Source: an uncultured Eubacteriales bacterium (GTDB lineage Bacteria > Bacillota > Clostridia > Oscillospirales > CAG-272). From it: DNA of 64,000 nucleotides. The stretch's first letter is position 1; the number at the start of each line of letters is the position of its first letter. The stretch lies in NCBI GenBank assembly GCA_934402395.1, contig CAKRTQ010000001.1, positions 186,001 through 250,000 of the forward strand. The letters are read 5' to 3'. Both the position numbers and the translations under genes were made by a program. The notes under the pieces were generated by a model. That model did no database searches, was not told the DNA's origin, and saw only the letters and a program-made list of their open reading frames with translations. This document shows positions 1 through 8,732 of this stretch, piece after piece.

Positions 1-163
1 TGGTAAGCTGATTTATCACCTTTTGCTGATAATAATCGAAATTCACCGTCTGGATTGTGAATATCCTCAGTGCAAGCAGAACAAATACGATGATGATAAC
101 GGCAAAAGCGAAGTATGACCGCAACACTAGCCTTGTGCTGATCCTGGTTTTTTCCCCTCTCAT
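1..163 (-). CDS. Penicillin-binding protein, FtsI/SpoVD type (N-terminal part)
   Basis: Only the first 54 codons lie in the window. They encode a basic start (MRGEKTRISTRL), one strong membrane helix (about residues 16-36) and the LRIFTIQTV segment that follows the helix in class B penicillin-binding proteins. The ATG at 163 has a GGAAGGAAA ribosome binding site about 9 bases upstream. It is last of the visible mraZ-rsmH-ftsL series, the usual place of the division transpeptidase ftsI or its sporulation relative spoVD. The transpeptidase domain is outside the window, so the two cannot be told apart. Confidence 0.8.
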   Translation of the reverse strand, partial: MRGEKTRISTRLVLRSYFAFAVIIIVFVLLALRIFTIQTVNFDYYQQKVINQLT

Positions 164-247
164 CTTTTCGTTGTTTCCTTCCCGGTAATTGCGGCGGAAT
201 GCCGTCATTCAATGATATTGCACCGAAGGTGATTTTATTCTTGCGGT

Positions 248-1135
248 CTATTTTCCTCTTCCTATTCCGAGTGCGCTCAGCAGTGCCATCACACCCGTAT
301 TTCCGTCATCTTCGCTGAATGCCTCTATGCGGTCCTTTCCGCCGAGCGCAAGGTAATGCGTCGTGGAGATATCCACGCTTATCATTCCGTATTCGTCAAC
401 GGCAATGCGTCTGATCTCAGCCAGATCGTCCTTGACGCTGAGCGAATTTTCAAGGGATGTGACCTTTCCGTCAAGTTCCGCAAGCTTTGCCTCGGCAGCT
501 ATGACAGTGTCGGAGCGTTCTTTTATCATAACGCTGAGGGTGATCGGAAGAGCGAGCAGCAGCGCGAACAGAAGCACCATCGCCATTGCCCCTATCGGCA
601 GCGTGCGGAATCTTCTCTCCTTTACCGGCACGATCTCTATACGCGGAAACCATCTTGACATCTTCGACTCACGGTACTGCGCCGTAGCAAGGGACACGCA
701 GCGGTTGCCGTCATACGAATAGGGCTCCGCAGGACGCTTTGTCACGACAACGCTCTTGTCTATCGTTCTCTTCTTGTCATTACGGCGTTTGGCTGCGGCT
801 TCCGCCTTCATTTCTATAAGCTTCACTTCCGCCTTCGGAGAATACCCCATGCCGTTGCGGAAGCAACGCTCGTAATCGGAAACGGACATATAAAATCCGT
901 CCTCGGACATGCCGGTCTTGTATTTTGCATTCCACTCACGGCACTCCTTGCGTTCGCCGAGACGGTATGCATCCGGCGCAAGAGCTGCGGTCTTTCTTTC
1001 GTTCTCTTCCTGCTCGGCAGCCATTTTACGGACTGCATCGGCAGTGCCACGCTCGGCAAAGCGTCTTTCAAGTGAATTGTATGTGATGTTGAAGGACGCG
1101 GATGCGGCGGTATCGGTATTTGCATTCATTTTCAT
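248..1135 (-). CDS. ftsL: FtsL-like cell-division protein with long N-terminal extension
   Basis: A 295-residue protein with one membrane helix (about 180-203), a short extracytoplasmic coiled coil (about 207-240) and the segment EIRRIAVDEYGMI, which resembles the end of FtsL/DivIC proteins. It lies between rsmH and a penicillin-binding protein, the standard ftsL position. FtsL helps recruit and activate the septal synthase FtsW-FtsI. The oddity is size: FtsL is usually about 100-120 residues, while here some 180 charged, Lys/Arg/Glu-rich residues precede the helix on the cytoplasmic side. I recognise no domain there. The start is set by AAAGGA five bases upstream. The function rests on position and C-terminal architecture, because FtsL sequences are poorly conserved. 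Confidence 0.7.
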   Translation of the reverse strand: MKMNANTDTAASASFNITYNSLERRFAERGTADAVRKMAAEQEENERKTAALAPDAYRLGERKECREWNAKYKTGMSEDGFYMSVSDYERCFRNGMGYSPKAEVKLIEMKAEAAAKRRNDKKRTIDKSVVVTKRPAEPYSYDGNRCVSLATAQYRESKMSRWFPRIEIVPVKERRFRTLPIGAMAMVLLFALLLALPITLSVMIKERSDTVIAAEAKLAELDGKVTSLENSLSVKDDLAEIRRIAVDEYGMISVDISTTHYLALGGKDRIEAFSEDDGNTGVMALLSALGIGRGK

Positions 1136-1295
1136 GACAGTCCTTTCTTACTTCTTATCCGGAGCCTGTTTTGCCTGGCGGATCGTTGCAGCACGGGCAA
1201 TAAAAGCGGCAAAGCGCCGATCGAAAGACCGATCTTTCGATCTTGACTCCATATATTTTTTCTTTTGCCTTTTTGTTCTTGTTCTATTGGCGTCG

Positions 1296-2249
1296 TCAGA
1301 GCTTTTCCGCCACACGCAGCTTGGCGCTGTGCGAGCGCGGGTTTCTCTTCAGTTCTTCCGCAGTTGCCGTTATGGGCTTTTTTGTTACCGTTCTGATCTC
1401 CGGCTTGTGTCCGCAGACACATACGGGAAAATCGGGCGGGCATATACAGCCGCGCGCCAGCTCGGCGTATGTCTGTTTGACCCTGCGGTCTTCCAATGAA
1501 TGAAATGTTATGACGGCAAGCCGTCCGCCGGGTGCGAGAAGCGAAACCGCGCGGCGCACCGTGGGTCCGATTATTTCAAGCTCGCCGTTCACCTCAATGC
1601 GTATTGCCTGAAATGTACGCATTGCCGGGTGATGCTCGGCGGTACGCACCGCAACCGCAGGCATTGCGGAGCGTATCAGCGCCACAAGCTCGCCCGTGGT
1701 CCTTATCGGCGCGACCTCGCGTGCCTCACATATTTTCGCCGCAATGCGGGATGCAAACCTCTCTTCACCGTATTCGTGAATTATGCGTTCAAGCTTCTCA
1801 CGCGGGTATCCGTTTACGACATCGGCGGCGCTGAGCGGCGCATCGGTATCCATTCTCATGTCAAGAGGCGCATCGGATATGTACGAAAACCCGCGCTCCG
1901 GTGTATCGAGCTGGTGCGAGGAAACACCGAGGTCGAGCAGAATTCCGTCAACGGCACTCACGCCCTCATCGGCGCACACACGGTCCATTTCCGAAAAATT
2001 CGCCCTCACGACCTTTGCCCTGTCGCCGAACCGTGCAAGACGTGTTCCGGCGGCTGCTATCGCCTCGGGGTCACGGTCAATGGCTATCAGCCTTCCCGTT
2101 GTCAGACGCTCGGCTATCGCGGACGAATGCCCGCCGCCGCCCGCAGTGCCGTCAATATATATTCCGTCGGGCTTTATCGACAATGAATCCATCACCTCGC
2201 CGAGCATTACCGGCTCATGCGAAAAATTGACTTTTTCTTCGTTATTCAT
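1296..2249 (-). CDS. rsmH: 16S rRNA (cytosine(1402)-N(4))-methyltransferase RsmH
   Basis: A 317-residue protein of normal RsmH (MraW) length. It opens with HEPVMLGEVMDSL and the SAM-binding loop DGTAGGGGHS (about residues 33-42), followed by LDLGVSSHQLD and GFSYISDAPLDMRMD, all typical of the family. It methylates N4 of C1402 in the 16S rRNA decoding centre using S-adenosylmethionine. The ATG follows the mraZ stop codon by one base, so translation is probably coupled, and expression should come from the mraZ promoter under MraZ control. Identification is secure. Confidence 0.96.
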   Translation of the reverse strand: MNNEEKVNFSHEPVMLGEVMDSLSIKPDGIYIDGTAGGGGHSSAIAERLTTGRLIAIDRDPEAIAAAGTRLARFGDRAKVVRANFSEMDRVCADEGVSAVDGILLDLGVSSHQLDTPERGFSYISDAPLDMRMDTDAPLSAADVVNGYPREKLERIIHEYGEERFASRIAAKICEAREVAPIRTTGELVALIRSAMPAVAVRTAEHHPAMRTFQAIRIEVNGELEIIGPTVRRAVSLLAPGGRLAVITFHSLEDRRVKQTYAELARGCICPPDFPVCVCGHKPEIRTVTKKPITATAEELKRNPRSHSAKLRVAEKL

Positions 2250-2250
2250 A

Positions 2251-2718
2251 TTAAAGCCCCCGATCTTCCAGTACCGCTATCAGCTCAGCCATGTCCGAGC
2301 TTTCCTCTTCGGCGCGCAGATTTTCCTCAGACCAGATCTCGGAATAATGTCCGCATCCTATGATAACGGCATTGCCGGCTCCGAGCCCCGCATAGGCGAT
2401 AAGCTCGGGCGTGAGCACCACTCTGCCCTGCGCATCCGGTGTGACCGTTATTGCCTGACCGTTATAAAAGCGGTTCAGTTTTTCAAGATATTTGCGGTCG
2501 ATATCATCGGTGGGCTTGATGTATTCCTCCCACTCCGGACGTGAAAACGCCTTCAGCGACTTGTCGCGTATGCTCGGAAATATCACAAAGCTCGCGCCGA
2601 GTATGCTGCGGTGCTTTGCGGGAATGAAAAGACGGTTTTTGCTGTCGACGTTATGACGAAACGTCCCCATGAGCGGCATATATTCTGCCGTCGGCACGGG
2701 CTTTTCATTTTCTTCCAT
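2251..2718 (-). CDS. mraZ: Transcriptional regulator MraZ
   Basis: A 155-residue protein with the two MraZ/AbrB-like half domains: GTFRHNVDSKNRLFIPAKHR near residue 18 and ITVTPDAQGRVVLTPEL near residue 90, each with the D-x-(K/Q)-(N/G)-R core. MraZ assembles into a ring that binds direct repeats upstream of its own operon and usually represses it. A repeat array of the expected kind lies at its promoter (2961-2990). The start has AAAGGAG at good spacing. It is first gene of the mraZ-rsmH-ftsL-PBP operon. Confidence 0.95.
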   Translation of the reverse strand: MEENEKPVPTAEYMPLMGTFRHNVDSKNRLFIPAKHRSILGASFVIFPSIRDKSLKAFSRPEWEEYIKPTDDIDRKYLEKLNRFYNGQAITVTPDAQGRVVLTPELIAYAGLGAGNAVIIGCGHYSEIWSEENLRAEEESSDMAELIAVLEDRGL

Positions 2719-2960
2719 GGCGTTCTCCTTTCCGACCGTATTTTTATTTTGCGGAATGCCGCATTATGTATTCGGCAAAAACAGCTGTTTCCCGTGTGTA
2801 ACTTTTTCTATCAGATGAAGTTGATTCCGCAAAAAGAAATTAAAGGCTGATGTGCAATAGCTCCCGCCGCGTGCTTTACCGGCATGAGCCGAAGGAACTT
2901 CTCCGCACGTATTTTGAACCGTTGCGACCCACAATCATTCACTTTTCGTGGGTTTTCGCA

Positions 2961-2990
2961 CCTTTTTGCTCCACTTTGAACCACTGCGCT
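2961..2990 (-). promoter_or_regulatory. MraZ-box-like operator
   Basis: On the minus strand three 10-bp units run in tandem, the first two ending in AGTGG (complementary to 2981-2985 and 2971-2975) and the third degenerate (ending AAAAGG). MraZ boxes in Firmicutes are such GTGG-type repeats at 10-bp spacing. The array sits just downstream of the -10 box, around the expected transcription start, which suits autorepression. Confidence 0.65.
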
Positions 2991-2993
2991 GAT

Positions 2994-3023
2994 ATTATAC
3001 TATACTCTGCACTGAAAATGCAA
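2994..3023 (-). promoter_or_regulatory. Promoter of the mraZ operon
   Basis: TTGCAT (3018-3023) and TATAAT (2994-2999) with an 18-bp spacer, read on the minus strand. The implied leader to mraZ is about 270 bases. Confidence 0.7.
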
Positions 3024-3235
3024 TAGGAAAATCAAAAAGACATGAAAAAAATTTTTCGACAGGCGTAAAAAACGCCCGAACGACGCGTCCGGCGGCATCC
3101 AAAAATCCTTCGAGCTGTATTTGTTTCATCATCGGTACATTTTTGTCATATTAATACATACGGCGCGATGAGGACACTTCTCCATCACGCCCCACTGCCG
3201 CGCGTTTTTGGGCTTTATTCATACCGCCGTTTCTC

Positions 3236-3264
3236 TTTACGCCGGCGTTTTTTTGTGATACAAT
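3236..3264 (+). promoter_or_regulatory. Promoter of the M48 peptidase gene
   Basis: TTTACG (3236-3241), 17-bp spacer, TACAAT (3259-3264); the gene starts about 45 bases beyond the expected transcription start. Confidence 0.6.
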
Positions 3265-3315
3265 ATAGGCGGAATCCATATTCCGAGATCACCGAATGAC
3301 ATGAAAGGACACCCG

Positions 3316-5661
3316 ATGACTGACAAAAAAATAAAACGCTGCGAGATATGCCTCGCCATCTGCTTTGCCGTCATGCTCGCCGCTCTGATACCGACCTTTG
3401 ACCTGATACCCGCACGAACGCCGGGCGACCTCGACCGGGGACAGCGCATAGTATTTTCGATACTTGCGGCGATCGGGCTTGCATCTGCGGTCGCCGGCTG
3501 CTTCTTTGTCCGTATATGGCAGCAGCTCCGGCGTAAGGCGGACAGCACCAACGGATCAGCCGAACAGACGCCCGACAAACAGCAGCAGAAAAAAAGCTCC
3601 GTTGCCGATGTCTGCGCTTTCTGTACCGTTACCGCCGTCTTTATTGCCGGCATATCTCTGTCCGCAAGCTTCGGGCAAGGAGCGCATACCGTGCTGCGCA
3701 CAGTGTTTTTAGTGTGCTTTTGCCTGCCCCTTGCAGCCACGCTCACGGGATATACAGCACTGCGCATATACTCCGCGCGTATGAACAGCCTGTCGGTCGC
3801 AGAAGCCAACCGATTCATGATCTCGCATCGTGATGAAGCCGAAAAAACAGCCGCGGGCAAGCTGCGCCTGCTGCGTTTTATCAGGATCGCTTCGGGCATA
3901 TACGCTGTTCTGCTTGCCGTTTGCGGCATAGGAACAGCATTCACATATTCCGTTTATTTCCCCGTTTCCTACAAAAACCTGTTTTTCGTTGCCGCCGAGC
4001 TGTACGCATTCGTACTCATAAGATGCGCTGCCTCGCGCATACGTCTGCCGGAAGAGGCACCCGATTACAGCGAGAATAAAGACATACTCCCCGAGAACGA
4101 CTTCCCCGCGCTTTACGCCCTTGCCCGCCGTGCCGCCGAAAAAAACGGCTACCGCGGACAGATACGCATTTTTGTGACTCCGGATTGCAACGCCGGCATT
4201 CTTACCCCGCACGGCGGCATCTGCGCTGTTCTGCTCGGCACACTGCTGCTCGACATAATGTCGGAGGATGAAATATACTGCATTCTTCTGCACGAATTCT
4301 CGCATATATCTCCCGAGACTCTTGCGGCAAGAAAAGCGACCGGCTACGCCGCCAATTTTGACACCAACGGCGATTACTCAATGCTGAATGCACTGTCTCG
4401 CTTTGCATTTGTTTTTCCGGACACAATATACGGTTTTGAGCTCGGGCTGTTCCTTTATACATCGTCTGTCATTTCCGAGGCATCCGCCGACCGCGCAATG
4501 GCAAAGTTCGGAGACCGCGCTGCGGTGGCATCCTCGCTGATAAAGCTTTACTTCTCAAATATGTACGAATGGGCAAGCGGCACCGAAGATGACACAAACG
4601 ACTACGAGAGCGAGGAGCTGCACGGCGGTTTCGTTTTTGAAAAGCAGAAGAGCTTCCGCCGCATGACAGACGCGCATTCGGAGGAATGGAAAAAGTATAT
4701 CGCCACAGAGATACTTGCAAACGACTCGTCTCACCCGACGGCAAAAATGCGGCTGGATGCGATCGGCATTACCGAATACCGTACACTTGACAACAGCAAA
4801 TCCGATGAGCTGCGCCGCGAGTGCGAAGCAGCCACGGAAATAATGGATAACGCCGTGACAGATTCCATACGCGAGAATTACGCCGAGATAAGGCAGCGAA
4901 ATTACCTCGATCCCCTGTCGCGCATTGAAAAGTGGGAAGCCGACGGCAAGCCGCTCGTTGCAGAGGATTACGGCGACATTATCGACGACCTGCGCACGCT
5001 CGGCAGAAACGCCGAAGCTCTTGAGCTTTGTGACCGCGCGATAAATGAGCTCCCGGTGGCTGCAAGCTGCCGCGCTTACTTCATAAAAGGAGCGCATCTT
5101 ATACATTCGTTCGACCCTGCCGGGATCGAATATATCTATCATGCCGTAGAGAACAACAAAAACTATATCGACGAAGGCATGGACATGATCGGAGCATTCT
5201 GCTGCATCACGGGAAGGCAGGATGACCTCGACATATGCCGCAAAAAGTCAATTGAGCTTGCGCAGAAGCAGCAGGACGAGTATAACGATATAGGCGAGCT
5301 TGCAGCCAAAGACGACCTTTCCGCAGAGCATCTTCCCGATGGGATGCTCGATGATATCCTCGCGCATATACACTCGGCAGATGCGGAAAATAATATAACC
5401 GGCATTCGCCTCGTCCGCAAAACGATATCGCCCGAGCTGTTTACCAGCGCATTCGTCATCCGCTTCGCCCCTTGCGCCGGGAACGAAGAAAAATACCGCA
5501 CGATGCACAAGATCTTCATGTACCTCGATACCTGCAGCGATTGGCAGTTCTCTCTGTTTGAATGCGGCGAGCTTGACAGCGACACGCTAAAAGCCGTTGA
5601 TGCAGTTCCGGACTCGGAAGTGTACACTCGCCGTTACGATGATGGAGACACCGAAAGCTGA
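3316..5661 (+). CDS. Membrane-bound M48-type zinc metallopeptidase with helical-repeat C-terminus
   Basis: A 781-residue protein. The first 230 residues hold about six hydrophobic helices. A zinc peptidase domain follows, with LLHEFSH (HExxH, first His at residue 326) and SEASADRAM (third ligand Glu at about residue 388, ExxxD pattern), as in M48/HtpX-type peptidases. The last 300 residues are charged and helical and read like degenerate TPR units (for example DDLRTLGRNAEALELCDRAI). An in-frame ATG exists at 3301, but the one at 3316 has AAAGGA at proper spacing and is preferred. M48 membrane peptidases act in envelope quality control or protein maturation. Substrate unknown; the gene appears to be transcribed alone. 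Confidence 0.75.
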   Translation: MTDKKIKRCEICLAICFAVMLAALIPTFDLIPARTPGDLDRGQRIVFSILAAIGLASAVAGCFFVRIWQQLRRKADSTNGSAEQTPDKQQQKKSSVADVCAFCTVTAVFIAGISLSASFGQGAHTVLRTVFLVCFCLPLAATLTGYTALRIYSARMNSLSVAEANRFMISHRDEAEKTAAGKLRLLRFIRIASGIYAVLLAVCGIGTAFTYSVYFPVSYKNLFFVAAELYAFVLIRCAASRIRLPEEAPDYSENKDILPENDFPALYALARRAAEKNGYRGQIRIFVTPDCNAGILTPHGGICAVLLGTLLLDIMSEDEIYCILLHEFSHISPETLAARKATGYAANFDTNGDYSMLNALSRFAFVFPDTIYGFELGLFLYTSSVISEASADRAMAKFGDRAAVASSLIKLYFSNMYEWASGTEDDTNDYESEELHGGFVFEKQKSFRRMTDAHSEEWKKYIATEILANDSSHPTAKMRLDAIGITEYRTLDNSKSDELRRECEAATEIMDNAVTDSIRENYAEIRQRNYLDPLSRIEKWEADGKPLVAEDYGDIIDDLRTLGRNAEALELCDRAINELPVAASCRAYFIKGAHLIHSFDPAGIEYIYHAVENNKNYIDEGMDMIGAFCCITGRQDDLDICRKKSIELAQKQQDEYNDIGELAAKDDLSAEHLPDGMLDDILAHIHSADAENNITGIRLVRKTISPELFTSAFVIRFAPCAGNEEKYRTMHKIFMYLDTCSDWQFSLFECGELDSDTLKAVDAVPDSEVYTRRYDDGDTES

Positions 5662-5739
5662 ATATGTATAATATTACACACCCTGCCTATACTATAAAAA
5701 AACCCGGCACTGCCGGGCAAGGTGGGGTGTGTTCTTTTT

Positions 5740-6423
5740 ATGTCCGTCATTTTGATAAGAACTGTGATCATTTACGTTGTCCTTGTCGGCGCAATGCGCC
5801 TTATGGGAAAGCGGCAGCTCGGTCAGCTTGAGGTGTCCGATCTTGTAAGCACTCTTCTGCTGTCCGAAATCGCCGCACTGCCGATAGAAAACCACAGTAT
5901 TCCGCTCGTTTATGCAATAATCCCGATAATACTGGTCCTTGCCGCAGAAGTCTTTTCAGCCGCGCTCCTGTCGCGTATCCCCGCGCTGAAAAATATACTT
6001 TCCACACGCCCGACTGTGCTTGTAAAGCAGGGCAAGCCGCAGCAGGACGCGCTTCGCCGCATGCGCATCTCAGCTGATGAGCTGATGGTCGCCCTGCGGC
6101 GCTCCGGCAGTACGGACGTATCAACCGTCGCATATGCGATACTCGAACAGGACGGCAGTATATCTGTCATTCCGACCGCCGCAGAAAAGCCCGCGACAGC
6201 AGCCGACACGGGCAAGGATCCCGCCGAAACGGGCATTTATCACATACTGGTCGAAAACGGAAAAATAAACCGTCACGGTCTCGAAGCCGTAAACAAAAAC
6301 GAAAGCTGGCTCGGGCAGTTTCTCACGACCGAGAACTGCACGCTCGGAGATATTTTCCTCCTGCTTGCGGACGACGGCGGAAATCTTAGATTCTTCAGGA
6401 GGCAGGAGGATGAAAAGCAATGA
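5740..6423 (+). CDS. DUF421 (YetF/YcaP-type) membrane protein
   Basis: A 227-residue protein. About three N-terminal membrane helices are followed by the conserved DUF421 core GKRQLGQLEVSDLVSTLLLSE and then a cytosolic domain with PTVLVKQGKP and an LRRSGSTDVSTVAYAILEQDGSISVI segment, as in YetF. The ATG at 5740 is preceded by AAGGTGGGG; a GTG at 5722 has no good site. In spore formers members of this family have been linked to spore or envelope functions, but no biochemical role is firm. The stop overlaps the start of the DUF4363 gene, so the two are cotranscribed and probably translationally coupled. Confidence 0.85.
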   Translation: MSVILIRTVIIYVVLVGAMRLMGKRQLGQLEVSDLVSTLLLSEIAALPIENHSIPLVYAIIPIILVLAAEVFSAALLSRIPALKNILSTRPTVLVKQGKPQQDALRRMRISADELMVALRRSGSTDVSTVAYAILEQDGSISVIPTAAEKPATAADTGKDPAETGIYHILVENGKINRHGLEAVNKNESWLGQFLTTENCTLGDIFLLLADDGGNLRFFRRQEDEKQ

Positions 6424-6788
6424 GGGAAATAATAATTTCGGCTCTGCTTCTCGCCGCACTGATAGCGGGAATAGTCATAAACAGCGTGTTTATACGCAAT
6501 TTTTACGAATACGCCATTGACGCCGCCGAAAAAATGCCCCCGGTAGGTACCGAGGGCTGTTATGAAGCGGTATGCGCACTTGACGCGTACTGGTTTGAGA
6601 AAAAGACCGCCGTTTCATTCAGCGTGTCATATGACGACGTTGAAAGAGTGACAGAAAAGCTGCGCCTACTCAAAGCGGCGGCGCTTGCCGGCGACCGGGA
6701 CGAATTCGAATATCAGCGCGGACAGCTGATAACGGCAATAGAGCACGCCGCAAGACTTGAGCGCGTTTCGTTTGAAAGCATTTTCTGA
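6420..6788 (+). CDS. DUF4363-like small membrane protein
   Basis: A 122-residue protein with one N-terminal membrane helix (about 4-24, signal-anchor like) and a helical extracytoplasmic domain rich in charged residues. It overlaps the DUF421 gene by an ATGA. Proteins of this length and form (DUF4363) occur directly behind DUF421 genes in Firmicutes, so a joint function is likely. No catalytic motif is visible. A strong hairpin terminator follows directly. Confidence 0.65.
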   Translation: MREIIISALLLAALIAGIVINSVFIRNFYEYAIDAAEKMPPVGTEGCYEAVCALDAYWFEKKTAVSFSVSYDDVERVTEKLRLLKAAALAGDRDEFEYQRGQLITAIEHAARLERVSFESIF

Positions 6789-6794
6789 CAGCAT

Positions 6795-6841
6795 AAAATA
6801 CCACGCTGCGACGCGCCGGGCGCGTCGCAGCGTGGTATTTT
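6795..6841. terminator. Bidirectional terminator between convergent genes
   Basis: A perfect 21-bp inverted repeat (arms 6795-6815 and 6821-6841) with a 5-base loop, AAAATA at one end and TATTTT at the other. It serves the DUF421 operon on the plus strand and the EEP lipoprotein gene on the minus strand; its last base is part of the latter's stop codon. Confidence 0.9.
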
Positions 6842-8580
6842 CAACCGTTTATCGTGTATTTGATAAGCACGGGATGATGGTCCGACGGGTAGTCGCCGTT
6901 TATCTTCTCATTGCAGACAGAATAGCTTGATACGCTGATCCCCGCGGGATTCACAAACAGATAGTCGAGCGTCTTGTCGCTCTTGCCGTAATTTGTGAAC
7001 GTTGAAGCGCGTTTTGCCTGCATGGCAACGTCTGCGGAGTCCTTCATGAAGCTTTTCACCACTGTCGAATAGACGTTCGATGTGGGTGTGGTATTGAAGT
7101 CGCCGCTGAGCACTATCGGATAATCGCGGTATTTTTCAATGAATTCAAGCAGGACCTTTATCTGCTTTACGCGCGCCGGCTCGCTCTTGTGGTCAAGGTG
7201 GGTATTGACTATCATTATAAGCTTTCCGTCGCTCTTGCGTTCAAGAAGCGCGTATGTATAAATGCGGTTGTATGTGGATTCCTGGAATTTCGATGCCACA
7301 TCCGGCGTATCGGACATCCAGTGAGTGCCGCTTTCCCTGAGTGTGAACTTTGTCTTGTTATAGAATACCGGGTTGTATTCCCCGCTGTTTCCTCCGTTGC
7401 GTCCCTCTCCGACATATGCATATATGCTTCTGAGGCTGCCGGTCGTGAGGCTCGTCATCCAGTCGGGGCTGGCTTCCTGGAATCCTATCGTGTCGGGCAG
7501 ATATTTAAGCACCATGTCGATGACGCGCTGCGTTCTCACATCCGACTTTGAGCTTACAAGAACGTTGAAGCTCATCGCTGTAAGGATAGATTCACCGATG
7601 TCGTACTTCTTACCGGCGTCAAGCCTGAGCGTTGCGTTTTTGCCGTCGCGGGATATCGCAGCGGTAAGCTCGGCGGCAAATTTTTCGACCGCAGCAAGCG
7701 TAGCGGTCGAATCGCCGCCGCCGACTATCACCGCTTTTCCGTCACAGCCGATAAATGCGCTGCCCTCCGCTTTTTTCAGCTCGGCAGAAAGAGCATCTCC
7801 CGCAAACGCGGTCGCACCGACAGATATCACATGACCGGCATCGCCCTCAATATCGTTGTCCCTTATGACATCGACAGTATATCCGCACACCGATGCAATG
7901 GCATCGGCAAGGCGCGCCGCGGCGATATCCTCGCCCATCGGACGCTTGTAAGGATAAACGATCTTCCACTCGCGTATGTCAACATCGCCGATACTGAGCG
8001 TATCGACATCATACGCGGCATTGTAAATATAATTGTCCGACGATGACATGATATCCGTTGCGGTCTTGTCGGCTTCGTAACGCGCAATTATATTTTTTTC
8101 AAACTCCTCCATCGCCTTGACAGTCCCCTCTTCGGTACGCCCGGCAATGACTATTTTCTTGCCGATGAGCGCATAACCGTAGTCCTTTGTGCGGAGCGAT
8201 GAAACAAACTCGACCGACTCGGGTCTGTTCGTGGTACCGACGAGCACCTCAAGCTCCTTTATTTCAAACTGCGGAACGCCCTCGCGGTAAAAATCATCGC
8301 TTTGCTCGGTCGATGCGCCGAGAGCCGCATCAAAACGACTGTGAAGCGACGAGAAAGCCCGGCTGAAGTCACTGCCTATCTTTTCGGGACGAACAAACTT
8401 GTAATTCACCGCTTCGGATACAGGGACTTTCACCTCCGGAGCGACGGTAGTCGCATCTGGATCCGATGTACCGTCGTCTCCGCCCGCGTCGCGTTTGCAG
8501 GCGGCGAGCACCGTCAGAATTATCGCAAGAGCTGACAGCACAAGCACAAAACGTAGGTAATTCTTCTTTTTTGTTTTCAT
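6841..8580 (-). CDS. Exported lipoprotein with endonuclease/exonuclease/phosphatase (EEP) domain
   Basis: A 579-residue protein. The N-terminus is a lipoprotein signal ending in LAAC (Cys28). The first 330 residues are of unknown fold; the stretch with SIGDVDIREWKIVYP and AAARLADAI resembles accessory domains of glycan-active enzymes. The C-terminal 250 residues are an EEP domain: MSFNVL, GFQEASPDW, NTHLDHKSEPAR, LSGDFNTTPTS, LDYLFV and YPSDHHPVL. EEP enzymes cut phosphodiester or phosphomonoester bonds with a divalent metal. An upstream ATG at 8688 precedes the promoter, so the start at 8580 is used. The divergent neighbour is an organophosphate-type transporter, which suggests extracellular phosphate-ester use (inference). 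Confidence 0.75.
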   Translation of the reverse strand: MKTKKKNYLRFVLVLSALAIILTVLAACKRDAGGDDGTSDPDATTVAPEVKVPVSEAVNYKFVRPEKIGSDFSRAFSSLHSRFDAALGASTEQSDDFYREGVPQFEIKELEVLVGTTNRPESVEFVSSLRTKDYGYALIGKKIVIAGRTEEGTVKAMEEFEKNIIARYEADKTATDIMSSSDNYIYNAAYDVDTLSIGDVDIREWKIVYPYKRPMGEDIAAARLADAIASVCGYTVDVIRDNDIEGDAGHVISVGATAFAGDALSAELKKAEGSAFIGCDGKAVIVGGGDSTATLAAVEKFAAELTAAISRDGKNATLRLDAGKKYDIGESILTAMSFNVLVSSKSDVRTQRVIDMVLKYLPDTIGFQEASPDWMTSLTTGSLRSIYAYVGEGRNGGNSGEYNPVFYNKTKFTLRESGTHWMSDTPDVASKFQESTYNRIYTYALLERKSDGKLIMIVNTHLDHKSEPARVKQIKVLLEFIEKYRDYPIVLSGDFNTTPTSNVYSTVVKSFMKDSADVAMQAKRASTFTNYGKSDKTLDYLFVNPAGISVSSYSVCNEKINGDYPSDHHPVLIKYTING

Positions 8581-8626
8581 AAAAAACACCATGCCTTTTG
8601 TATTCGGGAACATCTTCCCTTTGTTT

Positions 8627-8655
8627 ATTATAATACAGCCGGCGCGGAATGTCAA
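8627..8655 (-). promoter_or_regulatory. Promoter of the EEP lipoprotein gene
   Basis: Consensus TTGACA (complement of 8650-8655), 17-bp spacer, TATAAT (complement of 8627-8632). It decides the gene start, because the longer reading frame begins upstream of it. Confidence 0.85.
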
Positions 8656-8673
8656 CAAAATTTCCCGCAGGTA

Positions 8674-8702
8674 TTGCAATTTCGGCAAAACGGTGGTATC
8701 AT
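8674..8702 (+). promoter_or_regulatory. Promoter of the MFS transporter gene
   Basis: TTGCAA (8674-8679), 17-bp spacer, TATCAT (8697-8702). Its -35 box lies 18 bp from that of the divergent EEP gene, so one bound protein could affect both. Confidence 0.65.
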
Positions 8703-8732
8703 GTTATGCGATTCTATCATAAGAGGTCACCG

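Larger units (their letters stand above)
2719..3315. other. Intergenic region between mraZ and the M48 peptidase gene
   Basis: About 600 bases without a convincing gene. It holds the mraZ leader, operator and promoter (2719-3023) and the promoter of the rightward peptidase gene (3236-3264). I see no structured RNA or coding signal in the middle part, about 3030-3230. Confidence 0.6.

Noticed and set aside
2719..2990. A riboswitch in the long mraZ leader
   Set aside because: No recognisable aptamer motif and no terminator or sequestering hairpin before mraZ.
5703..5717. A terminator before the DUF421 gene
   Set aside because: The CCCGGC/GCCGGG hairpin has no T-run on the plus strand, and no gene ends here on the minus strand, where the T-run lies.
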